This document shows, in pieces, positions 9,549 through 18,626 of a stretch of 64,000 nucleotides of DNA; the stretch's first letter is position 1; each line of letters starts with the position of its first letter. The notes below the pieces were generated by a model, which was given only the letters and a program-made list of their open reading frames with translations, made no database searches and was not told where the DNA came from. Origin of the DNA: an uncultured Bacteroidales bacterium (lineage in GTDB: Bacteria; Bacteroidota; Bacteroidia; Bacteroidales; Paludibacteraceae); contig CAMKDV010000005.1 in assembly GCA_946411385.1 (NCBI GenBank), positions 62,001 through 126,000 on the forward strand. Direction: 5' to 3'. Position numbers and translations under genes: made by a program.

Positions 9549-10637
9549 TTAGATAGATGTTTTGGCGTATGGGGTAGCGTCGATAGGGCAGAAATCGCCA
9601 TCAAGGTACTTGTAGTAAGCAGCCTGGGCTATCATGGCGGCATTATCGGTCGTAAACGAGAACGGCGGGATAAACGCTTGCCAACGGTAGCGCTGCGCAT
9701 AATCGAGGATAGCATTCCTTAGTCCGCTGTTCGCGCTCACGCCTCCGGCTACGGCTACCTGCTTGATGTCCAGATCTTTGGCTGCTTTCTTGAGCTTGCT
9801 CATCAGTATGTCGATCACGGTAGCCTGCAAGGCTGCGCAATAATCCTCCTTCAGGTTCGGCACTTTGGCTGCCAGGGCATCAATCGAGTCCACACCTTCC
9901 GCCTTCATCTGATCGCGCAGGGAGTAGAGAAACGATGTTTTCAATCCGGAGAACGAATAATCATAGTCGGGCAGGTTAGGCTTCGCCAATGCGTACACCT
10001 TAGCATTGCCCTGACGCGCCAAGCTGTCCACTACGGGACCACCCGGGTAGGGCAGCCCGAGCACCTTGGCACATTTGTCGAACGCCTCACCGGCGGCATC
10101 GTCGATAGTCTGGCCTATGATCTGCATATCGTTGTACGCCTTGACCAGCACAATCTGGCTGTTGCCGCCGCTTACCAGCAGACAAAGGAACGGATACTGA
10201 GGATGGCGGAACTCGACGCCCTGCAATCGCGGCATAGCGGCTACCATCTGCTCTGACGGATGCACGAAATGCGCCATGATATGCCCTTGCAGATGATTGA
10301 CTTCCACCAGAGGTATACCCAGGCTGAGCGCCAAGCCTTTGGCAAACGATGTGCCGACAAGCAGGCTGCCCAACAATCCGGGACCACGCGTGAAACCTAT
10401 AGCACTCAATTCGCTCTTATCCACACCGGCTCTGCGCAACGCGGCATCCACCACAGGTACGATGTTCTGCTGATGAGCTCTGCTCGCCAGCTCGGGCACT
10501 ACGCCGCCGAACTCCTCGTGAACGGATTGCGAAGCCGTAACCATACTCAACAACTCGCCATCGCGAATGACGGCGGCTGAGGTATCGTCACAACTCGATT
10601 CGATAGCCAGGATGGTTATATGTTTGTCTTGTTCCAT
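9549..10637 (-). CDS. tsaD: tRNA N6-adenosine threonylcarbamoyltransferase TsaD
   Basis: 362 residues, slightly longer than the usual ~340. The start ITILAIESSCDDTSAAV, the metal-binding His pair in VNHLQGHIMAH, SGGNSQIVLV, and VAVAGGVSANSGLR match the Kae1/TsaD family of ASKHA-fold proteins. It transfers threonylcarbamoyl from TC-AMP to A37 of ANN-reading tRNAs with TsaB and TsaE. An inserted loop around residues 135-145 (MPRLQGVEFRHPQYP) is usual in Bacteroidetes. The start at 10637 lies 66 bases from a good promoter on this strand. Confidence 0.97.
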   Translation of the reverse strand: MEQDKHITILAIESSCDDTSAAVIRDGELLSMVTASQSVHEEFGGVVPELASRAHQQNIVPVVDAALRRAGVDKSELSAIGFTRGPGLLGSLLVGTSFAKGLALSLGIPLVEVNHLQGHIMAHFVHPSEQMVAAMPRLQGVEFRHPQYPFLCLLVSGGNSQIVLVKAYNDMQIIGQTIDDAAGEAFDKCAKVLGLPYPGGPVVDSLARQGNAKVYALAKPNLPDYDYSFSGLKTSFLYSLRDQMKAEGVDSIDALAAKVPNLKEDYCAALQATVIDILMSKLKKAAKDLDIKQVAVAGGVSANSGLRNAILDYAQRYRWQAFIPPFSFTTDNAAMIAQAAYYKYLDGDFCPIDATPYAKTSI

Positions 10638-10702
10638 GTGCTTTTGTTTGCTGTTTGGCTACTCTGCCGTTTGTTTTTCCTTACTTTCGTGGAAAAAACA
10701 TA

Positions 10703-10734
10703 CAAAATTACTATAAATATTTGGAAATTCCAAA
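10703..10734 (-). promoter_or_regulatory. Promoter for tsaD (Bacteroidetes sigma-ABfr type)
   Basis: On the minus strand TTTG (10734-10731), 20 bases, then TAATTTTG (10710-10703) fits the Bacteroidetes -33/-7 consensus exactly. It interleaves with the rightward waaA promoter. Confidence 0.75.
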
Positions 10735-10751
10735 AAAAAGTTGTAAATTTG
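10720..10751 (+). promoter_or_regulatory. Promoter for waaA (Bacteroidetes sigma-ABfr type)
   Basis: TTTG (10720-10723), 20 bases, then TAAATTTG (10744-10751). It overlaps the divergent tsaD promoter by 15 bases, so the two polymerases should compete. Confidence 0.75.
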
Positions 10752-10761
10752 CATGTTTTTT

Positions 10762-10819
10762 GTGAAAAATGAAAGGGGAAAGTGAAAAATGAAAGGGGAA
10801 AGGTGAAAAATGAAAGGAG
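10762..10819 (+). repeat. Heptad array (GTGAAAA/ATGAAAG/GGGAAAG) ahead of waaA
   Basis: About eight 7-base units: GTGAAAA, ATGAAAG, GGGAAA (one base short), GTGAAAA, ATGAAAG, GGGAAAG, GTGAAAA, ATGAAAG, then GAG. It lies in the 5' leader between the promoter and the waaA ATG. The last unit forms AAAGGAG, a good Shine-Dalgarno sequence 7 bases before the ATG. Confidence 0.85.
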
Positions 10820-10825
10820 TAACAG

Positions 10826-12034
10826 ATGTATTTTTATATATTCATAGTGTGGTTGGCATCGCTTTTCGGTCATAGGAAAGCGCGTGCATTGTTTAGTGGT
10901 CAGCGTGAAGCGCTGGATTATTTGCGCACTCACCTGCTCAGCGCACATCCGCATAACGAGCGTATATGGATTCATGTGGCATCGGTAGGGGAGTTCGAAC
11001 AGGCGCGTCCTATCATCGAGCGTCTGCGCCGGGAGCACCCGGATGTGCAGATCGTCCTTACTTTCTTTTCCCCTTCGGGATATAATCTGCGCAAGGATTA
11101 TGACAAAGTGGATGTAGTAACCTATCTGCCGTTTGCCACGCGCCGGAATGCCCGAGCTTTTCTGGATTGCGTCCGTCCCGACAAAGCCATCTTCGTCAAG
11201 TACGAGTTTTGGCCGGCGTATCTGAAAGAACTGAAGAAACGCGCTATCCCTACCTATTCCATCTCAGCCATCTTCCGCGAGAAACAGCTCTTTTTTCGCT
11301 GGTGGGGCAAGCCCTACTTGAGGCTGTTGAATACCTTCCAAGCCATCTATGTGCAGGACCAGCGCTCGGCTGATCTGCTTCTAAAGCATGGCATCAATCA
11401 TGTATCCGTAGCCGGTGATACACGCTTCGACCGCGTACACGCCATTGCTAAGCAGGCCAAGCAGATTCCCCAGCTTGAGCGGTTTGTAGAGGGTAGGGAG
11501 AAAGTCATCATAGCCGGCAGCACATGGGAGCCTGACGAGAAACTGCTGGCGCGCTACATCGAGACCCATCCGGATGTAGCCCTGGTGCTGGCTCCGCACG
11601 AGATCCATGAGGCACATCTGCATCGTATCTTCCAGCTGTTTGAAGGCCGTTATGTGCGCTATACCGAATCCACGATGAAGAACCTGGATATGGTGCGCGT
11701 GCTTGTGATTGACACGATCGGATTGCTGTCGTCCATCTATCGCTACGGCAACATTGCCTACATAGGCGGCGGTTTTGGCGTAGGCATTCACAACACAATC
11801 GAAGCCGCCGTGTTCGGCATGCCGGTGATCTTCGGCCCGAACTACAAGCACTTCCGAGAGGCTTGCGCATTGATTGATGCAGGCGGCGGATTCAGTGTGC
11901 GTAATTATAGCGAACTGGAGCGCATACTCGATCAATCCGACGACGAGCACCGCCAACAAGGCGCACTCTCTGCCGCGTATGTGCAGAGTGAACTTGGGGC
12001 AACGGAACGGATTTACAACCAGCTGTTCGGCTGA
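10826..12034 (+). CDS. waaA: 3-deoxy-D-manno-octulosonic acid (Kdo) transferase
   Basis: 402 residues with one N-terminal membrane anchor and two Rossmann-like halves (GT30). IWIHVASVGEFEQARPII, FSPSGYNLRK, KYEFWPAYL and the C-terminal YIGGGFGVGIHNTIEAAVFG with PVIFGPNYKHF are signatures of WaaA/KdtA. It moves Kdo from CMP-Kdo to lipid IVA on the inner face of the cytoplasmic membrane. Its stop (12032-12034) abuts the stop of the convergent NUDIX gene with no spacer, so neither gene has an obvious terminator of its own. Confidence 0.96.
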   Translation: MYFYIFIVWLASLFGHRKARALFSGQREALDYLRTHLLSAHPHNERIWIHVASVGEFEQARPIIERLRREHPDVQIVLTFFSPSGYNLRKDYDKVDVVTYLPFATRRNARAFLDCVRPDKAIFVKYEFWPAYLKELKKRAIPTYSISAIFREKQLFFRWWGKPYLRLLNTFQAIYVQDQRSADLLLKHGINHVSVAGDTRFDRVHAIAKQAKQIPQLERFVEGREKVIIAGSTWEPDEKLLARYIETHPDVALVLAPHEIHEAHLHRIFQLFEGRYVRYTESTMKNLDMVRVLVIDTIGLLSSIYRYGNIAYIGGGFGVGIHNTIEAAVFGMPVIFGPNYKHFREACALIDAGGGFSVRNYSELERILDQSDDEHRQQGALSAAYVQSELGATERIYNQLFG

Positions 12035-12595
12035 TTAATCTCCATACAAGCAGAAATATTTCCAGAGTGGCGCTGCATGCAGGGCTTGGATGATCATGCC
12101 CCGGTCAAGCAGTTCGCGCACATCTTCGCGCGATAGGATATGTACGTTGATATCTTCGGTAGCTTCCTGGTGCTGCTCACCGATCTTCTCCACATCGCGC
12201 GCGATAAAGGTATATGAGAGGTTGTTGTGGTTGGTAGGGTTGGGCGAAAGGGTCATGAACAGTTCCCATGTGCCTTTGCCGTAACCGGTTTCTTCTGCCA
12301 GTTCGCGTTGAGCAGCCTGGAGCGGCGTCTCGCCCGGATCGATCACGCCGGCTACCAGTTCGTAGCACGTCTCACCCAACGCGTGGCGGTACTGGTCTTC
12401 CATAACGAATTGTCCGTCACGGGTGATGGCAATCACGTTGATCCAGTCGGGAAACTCCAGAATGAACCATGTAGGAATCTGCTTGCCCGACGGCAGTTCT
12501 ACCGTCTCCTGCCGTACGCTAAGCCACGTGCCGAGACTCAGGATGTTCTCCGACTTCAGCACTTTCCATTTCCTGTTGACTAAAGGAGCTATCAT
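12035..12595 (-). CDS. NUDIX hydrolase (ADP-ribose pyrophosphatase type)
   Basis: 186 residues. The NUDIX box GVIDPGETPLQAAQRELAEE lies near residues 82-101 with the REL-EE metal ligands intact, followed by TGYG. VIAITRDGQFVMEDQYRHA just upstream is typical of ADP-ribose pyrophosphatases (NudF-like), which cleave ADP-ribose or sugar nucleotides. It overlaps the upstream secreted-protein gene by four bases and so is translationally coupled to it, an unusual pairing of a cytosolic housekeeping enzyme with an exported protein. Confidence 0.9.
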   Translation of the reverse strand: MIAPLVNRKWKVLKSENILSLGTWLSVRQETVELPSGKQIPTWFILEFPDWINVIAITRDGQFVMEDQYRHALGETCYELVAGVIDPGETPLQAAQRELAEETGYGKGTWELFMTLSPNPTNHNNLSYTFIARDVEKIGEQHQEATEDINVHILSREDVRELLDRGMIIQALHAAPLWKYFCLYGD

Positions 12596-15282
12596 TTCAC
12601 TTCGATTTTCTTGGATTGTTTTCCTCTGTTGTTCTCGAATATCAGCCAGTATACGCCCGGTTGCATCTTGAACGCCTGTGTACCGGTTAGCAGCTGGTCG
12701 ATGAACGATGAGCCGTCGGACGTGATGACACGCATGGTGGTCGGTTCGGGTATGTGGTGCATCACCAGTTCCTGCTCACCTACATGGATGCCCAGCTTGA
12801 GGTCGACGATAGATAAGTCGTTGTCGCCTTCAGGATCGTTGGTGGGGTTCCATCCGTCAGTGCCTCGCGTGAAGGCATACGGGGTGACGAAGCCGTCCGG
12901 GTACTCGGGATCGTTGATGTTGGCATACAGAGCCGGGTCGTATGCCATGTTTTCCAGCGCAAGGTCGAACTCCGTACCGCTGAACAGGATCTCGCCGTAG
13001 TGGTCTTTGGGTTTCACCAGGTGTCGTCCCTCGGCATATTGGTCGCTGATCATCTCGCGTTCGGGTTCAGCTGAGCGGACAAAACAGTTGTAGAAGAAGA
13101 AACCTCGCAGACCAACCTGCGTACGTGCCGCCGTAAGGTAAGCGTCGTTATCGTCATAGGGAAGAACAACAATGGTCGACTGGTGGCAGAGCAAGGTCAT
13201 ACCGCCCGTGATCATATTCCTGGCACCCATAATATGGCAATTGTGCAAGAACAGCCGGCAGCCGGCGTCTCCGTACAAGGTATTCTCCACGCCTATAAGC
13301 CTGCATCGCTCCACAGTGACCCGATCAGCCATACCTGCGATGGCCAGTGCCGCAGCCGGACGATAATAGCGCTTGTCCTGCACATCCGTGGATTGGAAGT
13401 TCACCGGTCGGCGAGGCGTCTCGACATATTGCGTGATCAGTCGGTCCTGCGCTTCAAGGCGGCTGATGTAGCGGTTGAACGAATTTTCGATGATCAGGTC
13501 CTGCAGCGTAACATCCTCGGCGCTGACGATGACGGTAGCGTTATAGTACACTTCTTTTCCGCCTTTGTTCAGCACTCCGATCATCTTATTCTCCGTGTTC
13601 ACGCGCAACGCCCGAGGCGAGTAGGTATAGTTCTCGGTCATGGAGTAATAGTTGTACTCGTTGCCATAATAGCCCGTGATGCGCACGGCGTTCTTGTCGA
13701 TATCCAATCCGCCGTTGGAGATAGCCTGCGAGGGCAGAGACGCACTATTGACCAAGGATATGTTGGGCTGATTGATGCGAAGCATCTCGTCGTATTGCCC
13801 GGGATCGATGGCAATCGTCACATGTTGCTTGGGCGTACGGTACATCCTTTCTACTGCGCGTAACGCCTGGCGGATGGTAGTATATTGGTGGTTCGGACCT
13901 ACATGAAGCGTATCGGTATACTGGAGCGAGTCGGCACTGCTCAGTGCACGACGGAAATCCAGACGCTTGTTCGTCTCATGCTTGCGCACAATCAGTAGCG
14001 ATGTGCGTTGCAAGATGAAGCTGTCCAATCCGGAAACGGCAATAGAATAGATACCCGATCGGAGCTCGATGCCCTCGGTGCCCTGGAACGAATAGACGTA
14101 ATCGGGCTCGCGTGTATTGGTGAACGAGATAGTGGCGTTCGATAAGTCGACCTGCGACTGGATGTTCACCGGATACGTCGGTCGTTTGGTGAACACAAGC
14201 TGACTCAGATCGGTCAAAGCTGCAATAGTATCCATCACGTAGTCGTTCACACCCATCGGGCGCACTACGTATTGGTTGTTAGGCTCGGTATACAAGGAGT
14301 AGCGATTGCCTTTCAGTTCGTAGAACGCGTGGAAGGTAGTAGGATATTTGGGCGTGAGCACGAGCGACAGTTTCTGTAGTTCGGATTCCGGTAGTCCCAC
14401 AATCTTTCCTTTGAACTCGTTCAGTTCGATATTCTTCACTTTCAGCACATAGTTCTGCCCGTTCTCCTGGAAGTTGACGGTATCGGCCGTCGTGATCATC
14501 TTCGTCGGGTCGCCGAGCAGGGTAAGGTTATACACATATCCCAGCGGCAGTTTGATACTCGGTTCGCCGTTCTTGATGATATGTGATGCACCGTTCTCAC
14601 GGTTAGTGATATCGATCGAACATTGCTTGGGCAGGTTGCCTGTGATGTACAGTTCGCCCCATTCGGCAGGATAGCGGATGATACGCGCTACCATCAGTTT
14701 GTCGTCCAAACAAGCCAGCCGGTAATGTCCGCGGCGAGGAATGGTAAACCAGATGACTTCCGCTCCCTGACCGCTGATCGTACGGGTTTGAACATATTGC
14801 TTGTCATCGGAAGAGAGCTGGTAGGTAGCCGGCACGCCAGTGGATGCAACAGCATATTCGATGTAGTCACCTTCGTAGAACATCTGCTCGATGAATACAT
14901 CGGGGTCGGCATGCAGGTCTGACTCAAGCACACCGGTGAAGGTCGCATCATGCAGCCTATCGTAGAGACTTTTCTCATCAAAGCGCGATAGATTGGTGTT
15001 GGTCGTACGCAACCGATGCGACTGTGCGCCATGCCCGTAAAATGCCAGATTCACGCCACGCGAAGCCAGGAACTCCGAGATGTAGGTGTTAGCCGATCCG
15101 GGAATAGCAGCCGGCATCCAGCCGTTGATCTCGCGGGTGGTGAGCATGTTCTCGTATTTCGATCGATCGAAACTGACTGCACCAAAATCCCATATCTGCG
15201 GACGATGGTCAGATTGTGCACTTACTGCCGTCGCCATGAGCAGCAACAAGAATAGTATATATGTTGTTCTACGCATCTTCAT
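12592..15282 (-). CDS. Secreted right-handed beta-helix protein, pectinesterase (CE8)-like but lacking catalytic residues
   Basis: 896 residues. A signal peptide (YILFLLLLMATAVSAQ) is followed by about 430 residues of beta-rich sequence without a clear family, then a beta helix that begins at HVGPNHQYTTIRQALRAV. Its layout follows CE8 pectin methylesterases: ATVIVSAEDVTLQDLIIEN, a CRLIGVENTLY element where CE8 has QDTLY, and GARNMITG where CE8 has VDFIFG with the acid/base Asp. The normal Gln and Asp residues are therefore replaced by Ala, Glu/Asn and Asn. The C-terminus (GVYWLIFENNRGKQSKKIEV) is a type IX secretion sorting tail. It is probably a carbohydrate-binding or structural surface protein, not an esterase. 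A start two codons later (15276) is equally possible. Confidence 0.7.
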   Translation of the reverse strand: MKMRRTTYILFLLLLMATAVSAQSDHRPQIWDFGAVSFDRSKYENMLTTREINGWMPAAIPGSANTYISEFLASRGVNLAFYGHGAQSHRLRTTNTNLSRFDEKSLYDRLHDATFTGVLESDLHADPDVFIEQMFYEGDYIEYAVASTGVPATYQLSSDDKQYVQTRTISGQGAEVIWFTIPRRGHYRLACLDDKLMVARIIRYPAEWGELYITGNLPKQCSIDITNRENGASHIIKNGEPSIKLPLGYVYNLTLLGDPTKMITTADTVNFQENGQNYVLKVKNIELNEFKGKIVGLPESELQKLSLVLTPKYPTTFHAFYELKGNRYSLYTEPNNQYVVRPMGVNDYVMDTIAALTDLSQLVFTKRPTYPVNIQSQVDLSNATISFTNTREPDYVYSFQGTEGIELRSGIYSIAVSGLDSFILQRTSLLIVRKHETNKRLDFRRALSSADSLQYTDTLHVGPNHQYTTIRQALRAVERMYRTPKQHVTIAIDPGQYDEMLRINQPNISLVNSASLPSQAISNGGLDIDKNAVRITGYYGNEYNYYSMTENYTYSPRALRVNTENKMIGVLNKGGKEVYYNATVIVSAEDVTLQDLIIENSFNRYISRLEAQDRLITQYVETPRRPVNFQSTDVQDKRYYRPAAALAIAGMADRVTVERCRLIGVENTLYGDAGCRLFLHNCHIMGARNMITGGMTLLCHQSTIVVLPYDDNDAYLTAARTQVGLRGFFFYNCFVRSAEPEREMISDQYAEGRHLVKPKDHYGEILFSGTEFDLALENMAYDPALYANINDPEYPDGFVTPYAFTRGTDGWNPTNDPEGDNDLSIVDLKLGIHVGEQELVMHHIPEPTTMRVITSDGSSFIDQLLTGTQAFKMQPGVYWLIFENNRGKQSKKIEVK

Positions 15283-15328
15283 TGTCTTTCGTTAGTTGTT
15301 TATCGTATTGTTGTCCACGAGGGCTTGA

Positions 15329-17047
15329 TTATTTCACCTGGTGTATTGTCATTTCGCACTCTTTGCAGTTGAACCGGAGTTCCACCGTTGTGCCGTTGCT
15401 CAGCCTGAGATACTTGGGCTCAGGCAGGTCTTTTTTCGTCGTCTTGCGGCATCGCCCGAGCTCATGCAGGATGCAATACTTGCAGGTCATGAGCGGCTGC
15501 TCATCCTGAGCGCTTATGGCGGGCATCTTTACCTGCGGACTATCCGCAGGGCGTGCCGGTACTGTGTTGTCGGCTATCCCGACGATAGTCCGTCGCCATT
15601 CGTTGATGACGCTTATCGGGATAAACCAATCCTCTTCAGGCAGCTCCACCTGCGTAGCCAGATAATCGCTATCCCCGAGTTTGCGCAGCTGTGTATCCAG
15701 TGTTTGTCTTGCCCGCTCCGCATTAGCAGCAGGTGTGTGCGGATACGCAAACTCTTGTTCCACCTCAAAGCGTTCGCCTATCATGCGCAGAGCAAAGCCG
15801 TCATCGGTCGTACGCAGACTGAGCGTTACGGGTATGCGCCGCCGGGCATGTATCTGCTTAAGGAACGCGCTATCGGTGTTCCTGTACAGAAGCGTGCCTA
15901 CCGGTACATGCTCCTCGCGGAATGTTGTCAGGCTTACGCTGTTGCCGTTGATGGGCATGACGGTATTGACCTGAAAGCCTTGATTGGCATAGCATAAGCC
16001 GTCGCCGTTATGCAGCTCGATATCCGGTAGCAGTTGTACATGGATCTGCCGCCCGCGTGAGGAGGTAACGATACCAATCTTCTCGCCGGTGGATTTGGGC
16101 GTATGCATACTTGCCATGCCGACTGTGCGTCCGTGCAGAAAATAATCCGTCTCATCGCGATGGAAGGTTTTCTCCGGATTAGGCGTGAACGAGTAGGATA
16201 TGTCCTGCCGTGTGCCGTGGTCAAGCAGTTGGCGGTAGTAGGCCACGATGTTCGTCACGTAGGCCTCATCCTTCAGCCGACCTTCAATCTTGAGCGTGCT
16301 TACACCGGCATCAATCAGTTCCTGCAGGTACGCCGCACGGTTCATATCCTTGAGCGATAGTATATATTTTTGCTTGAGCAGTTGCCCCTCGTTATCACGG
16401 ATGATTTGTCCGTCGGCATCCAGCACATCATACGCCATGCGGCACATCTGCGCACATGCTCCGCGGTTGGCGCTGCGGTTCATCAGCACCTCTGACATAA
16501 AGCACCTGCCGGAGTAGCATACGCATATTGCTCCATGAACGAACACTTCCAGCTCGATCGGATGTTCCGGACATGCCTTCACTGTTGCCTCACGGATAGC
16601 ACGAATCTGCTGGATAGACAGTTCGCGCGCCAGCACTGCTCGTCTGAAACCTGCCTGTTGCAGGGCCAGTACCTGCTCCACGGTGCGGTTGTCACATTGC
16701 GTGGATGCATGCAGGCGGATAGGAGGCAGATCCTCGCTGAGCAAACTCATATCCTGGATGATGAGTGCATCCACGCCTGCATGGTACAGCTGCCATGCCA
16801 GCGCTGCGGCTTGCTTGCGCTCGTCATCGGTAAGCAATGTGTTGACGGTTACGAGCACTTGCACGCCGAACTTGTGGGCATACCTAACCACTGCCGCTAT
16901 ATCCTCTACGCTGTTGCCTGCCGCCTGCCTTGCGCCGAAAGCCGGACCACCTATATATATGGCATCCGCACCCGCTGCTATTGCAGCCCGGGCTACAGAA
17001 GCATCTCGTGCAGGAGCCAGAATATGTGCCGTTCTCTCGTTTGCCAT
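15329..17047 (-). CDS. U32 family (RlhA/TrhP-like) RNA-modification protein
   Basis: 572 residues. The TIM-barrel start HILAPARDASVARAAIAAGADAIYIGG and the cysteine block FVHGAICVCYSGRCFMSEV plus SANRGACAQMCR are the hallmarks of peptidase U32. Members studied in E. coli are not proteases: RlhA hydroxylates C2501 of 23S rRNA and TrhP makes ho5U34 in tRNA. A further cysteine cluster at the C-terminus (CKYCILHELGRCRK, then CKECE) may bind a metal. Last gene of the leftward RNA-modification stretch, 10 bases after the SpoU methylase. Which RNA it modifies cannot be told. Confidence 0.85.
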   Translation of the reverse strand: MANERTAHILAPARDASVARAAIAAGADAIYIGGPAFGARQAAGNSVEDIAAVVRYAHKFGVQVLVTVNTLLTDDERKQAAALAWQLYHAGVDALIIQDMSLLSEDLPPIRLHASTQCDNRTVEQVLALQQAGFRRAVLARELSIQQIRAIREATVKACPEHPIELEVFVHGAICVCYSGRCFMSEVLMNRSANRGACAQMCRMAYDVLDADGQIIRDNEGQLLKQKYILSLKDMNRAAYLQELIDAGVSTLKIEGRLKDEAYVTNIVAYYRQLLDHGTRQDISYSFTPNPEKTFHRDETDYFLHGRTVGMASMHTPKSTGEKIGIVTSSRGRQIHVQLLPDIELHNGDGLCYANQGFQVNTVMPINGNSVSLTTFREEHVPVGTLLYRNTDSAFLKQIHARRRIPVTLSLRTTDDGFALRMIGERFEVEQEFAYPHTPAANAERARQTLDTQLRKLGDSDYLATQVELPEEDWFIPISVINEWRRTIVGIADNTVPARPADSPQVKMPAISAQDEQPLMTCKYCILHELGRCRKTTKKDLPEPKYLRLSNGTTVELRFNCKECEMTIHQVK

Positions 17048-17057
17048 CTATCTTCGG

Positions 17058-17615
17058 TTATTTGGCATGTGCTGTTTCATTGCGCAGGCGTGTTGCCCAT
17101 TCATACATCACGATACCTGCCGTTACGCTCACATTGAGTGAATGTTTGGTGCCATATTGCGGCAGTTCGATACATCCGTCGCATAGCGCCAGCACCTCTT
17201 CGCTTACGCCGAACACCTCATGTCCGAGTACGAGTGCTACGCCTTGCGTATGATCGTGCGCCATCGCTTCGTCCAAACTCAATGCATCGTGTGCAATCTC
17301 GATGGCATAGATCTTCATGCCTCGATCTTTCAGCGCAAGTATAGCATCCGTGGTATGCTCGTAGTAGGTGTAGCTTACAGTCTGTTCCGCTCCCAGTGCC
17401 GTCTTGTGCAACTCTGCATTGGGCGGGCTGCATGTGATGCCGCATAGGCACAAACCCTCAATGGCAAAAGCATCTGCAGTGCGGAACACAGCCCCTACAT
17501 TGTGTTGGCTGCGCACATTATCCAGAACTACCACAAGTGGCAGTTTCTCCGTTTGCGTGTACTCCTCGGGGGAAAGCCTGTGCATTTGTTGTATGGATTT
17601 CTTGCGATCAGCCAT
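17058..17615 (-). CDS. SpoU/TrmH family RNA 2'-O-methyltransferase
   Basis: 185 residues from the ATG at 17615 (a TTG two codons upstream is less likely). The three SPOUT motifs are present: NVRSQHNVGAVFRTAD, ALVLGHEVFGVSEE and LPQYGTKHSLNVSVTAGI, which form the knotted SAM site. It should methylate a ribose 2'-OH in tRNA or rRNA. It follows rimM by two bases and precedes U32, making a three-gene RNA-maturation group. There is no extra N-terminal substrate-binding domain as in RlmB. Confidence 0.92.
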   Translation of the reverse strand: MADRKKSIQQMHRLSPEEYTQTEKLPLVVVLDNVRSQHNVGAVFRTADAFAIEGLCLCGITCSPPNAELHKTALGAEQTVSYTYYEHTTDAILALKDRGMKIYAIEIAHDALSLDEAMAHDHTQGVALVLGHEVFGVSEEVLALCDGCIELPQYGTKHSLNVSVTAGIVMYEWATRLRNETAHAK

Positions 17616-17617
17616 TA

Positions 17618-18127
17618 TCAATCGGGTATGAGTCCTTGCGGATAACAGGTATATAGGATGTGCTCGTTGGTGTCTATGCGTTCCACCAGATCAGTATGCA
17701 GGGGTAGCAGTAGCCCGTTATCCAACTCGATGAGGGTGTTCATAGTAGAAGTGTCGATAGCCTTGATGGTTCCCACCAAGCCATGCTGACGGTCATGCAA
17801 CCTGTAGCCGGTAAGTGTTTTCAGTTCGGCTTCGGGCAGGTTGTCCTCGGGGATATCACGCTTGAGCATGTATGCTTCGCAGCCTATGAATTTCTCTGCC
17901 TGCCTTAGTGATTCGATGTCGTGAAGAGTGAGCAGCACATCCATCGCACCCTTGGTGCGCCAGTCGTCCACGCGGAACGGTACGAAGATGGCATCCACGC
18001 TCAGGATGATGAACTTGGGATCGTTATCCTCCCAGCATGTATTGATCATCCTGCATTGCAGTGTGCCATCGTGCCCGTGCGCGCGTACGAGTTGACCGAT
18101 ATGAACTATCTCTTCTTCGCGAATCAT
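17618..18127 (-). CDS. rimM: Ribosome maturation factor RimM
   Basis: 169 residues, normal length. The N-terminal beta barrel starts IVHIGQLVRAHGHDGTLQC; the PRC-barrel half carries LTGYRLHDRQHGLVGTIKAI and ends with LLLPLHTDLVERID. RimM binds S19 in the 30S head and helps late 16S maturation. In many bacteria it is beside trmD and rpsP; here it is followed by a SpoU methylase instead. One base separates it from the lipoprotein gene upstream. Confidence 0.95.
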   Translation of the reverse strand: MIREEEIVHIGQLVRAHGHDGTLQCRMINTCWEDNDPKFIILSVDAIFVPFRVDDWRTKGAMDVLLTLHDIESLRQAEKFIGCEAYMLKRDIPEDNLPEAELKTLTGYRLHDRQHGLVGTIKAIDTSTMNTLIELDNGLLLPLHTDLVERIDTNEHILYTCYPQGLIPD

Positions 18128-18128
18128 C

Positions 18129-18626
18129 TTATTGGAGTTGTGTGACTAACAGCTTGCCATTGGCGGCATCGTAGGTAGTGCGGTAAGGACGGAGCGCCTC
18201 TTTGGCTATGCCGCGGGTAGGAACGCCGTTGCCGGAGTAGATGTCGAACTCTTCTCCGCATATAGGACAAACGGCAAATATCCCGTCAACCACACATGGC
18301 GTCTCGCGCTTGAGGCAATGCGGACAACACAGGTCGTATGCGCCATACGGATGAAAACCGTCGATATAGACTACTGTCCCTGCATATCCGTATGCTTCGG
18401 TCACGGTTAGCGGCATCGTCTGCCCGTTGAAGTGGATGCCTTTGGCATCGGCAATGAGGTAAGCGCTCACATTTTCCGGAACGAAATGCACATACGTTCC
18501 TACGTTGGTATTGATCTCCAGATGGATAGGATAGGCGGGCACCGAACTGCGGAACGTAGTCGTACCCGTACATGCAGTCAGCATGCAAGCGCATAAGGTG
18601 ATTGTAATGAGCAGCGATCTACACAT
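18129..18626 (-). CDS. Lipoprotein with Rieske-like fold whose ligand positions are Cys pairs
   Basis: 165 residues. The lipobox LTAC gives lipidated Cys19, so it is probably anchored in an outer or inner membrane leaflet. The C-terminal half (GTVVYIDGFHPYGAYDLCCPHC ... VCPICGEEFDIYSGNGVPTRG ... L..Y) follows the outline of Bacteroidetes Rieske-type lipoproteins. The two ligand motifs are CPHC (Cys101/104) and CPIC (Cys120/123), not the Cys-x-His and Cys-x-x-His of Rieske [2Fe-2S] centres, so a zinc or rubredoxin-like site is more likely. The start overlaps the FKBP stop by one base. Function unknown. Confidence 0.65.
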   Translation of the reverse strand: MCRSLLITITLCACMLTACTGTTTFRSSVPAYPIHLEINTNVGTYVHFVPENVSAYLIADAKGIHFNGQTMPLTVTEAYGYAGTVVYIDGFHPYGAYDLCCPHCLKRETPCVVDGIFAVCPICGEEFDIYSGNGVPTRGIAKEALRPYRTTYDAANGKLLVTQLQ

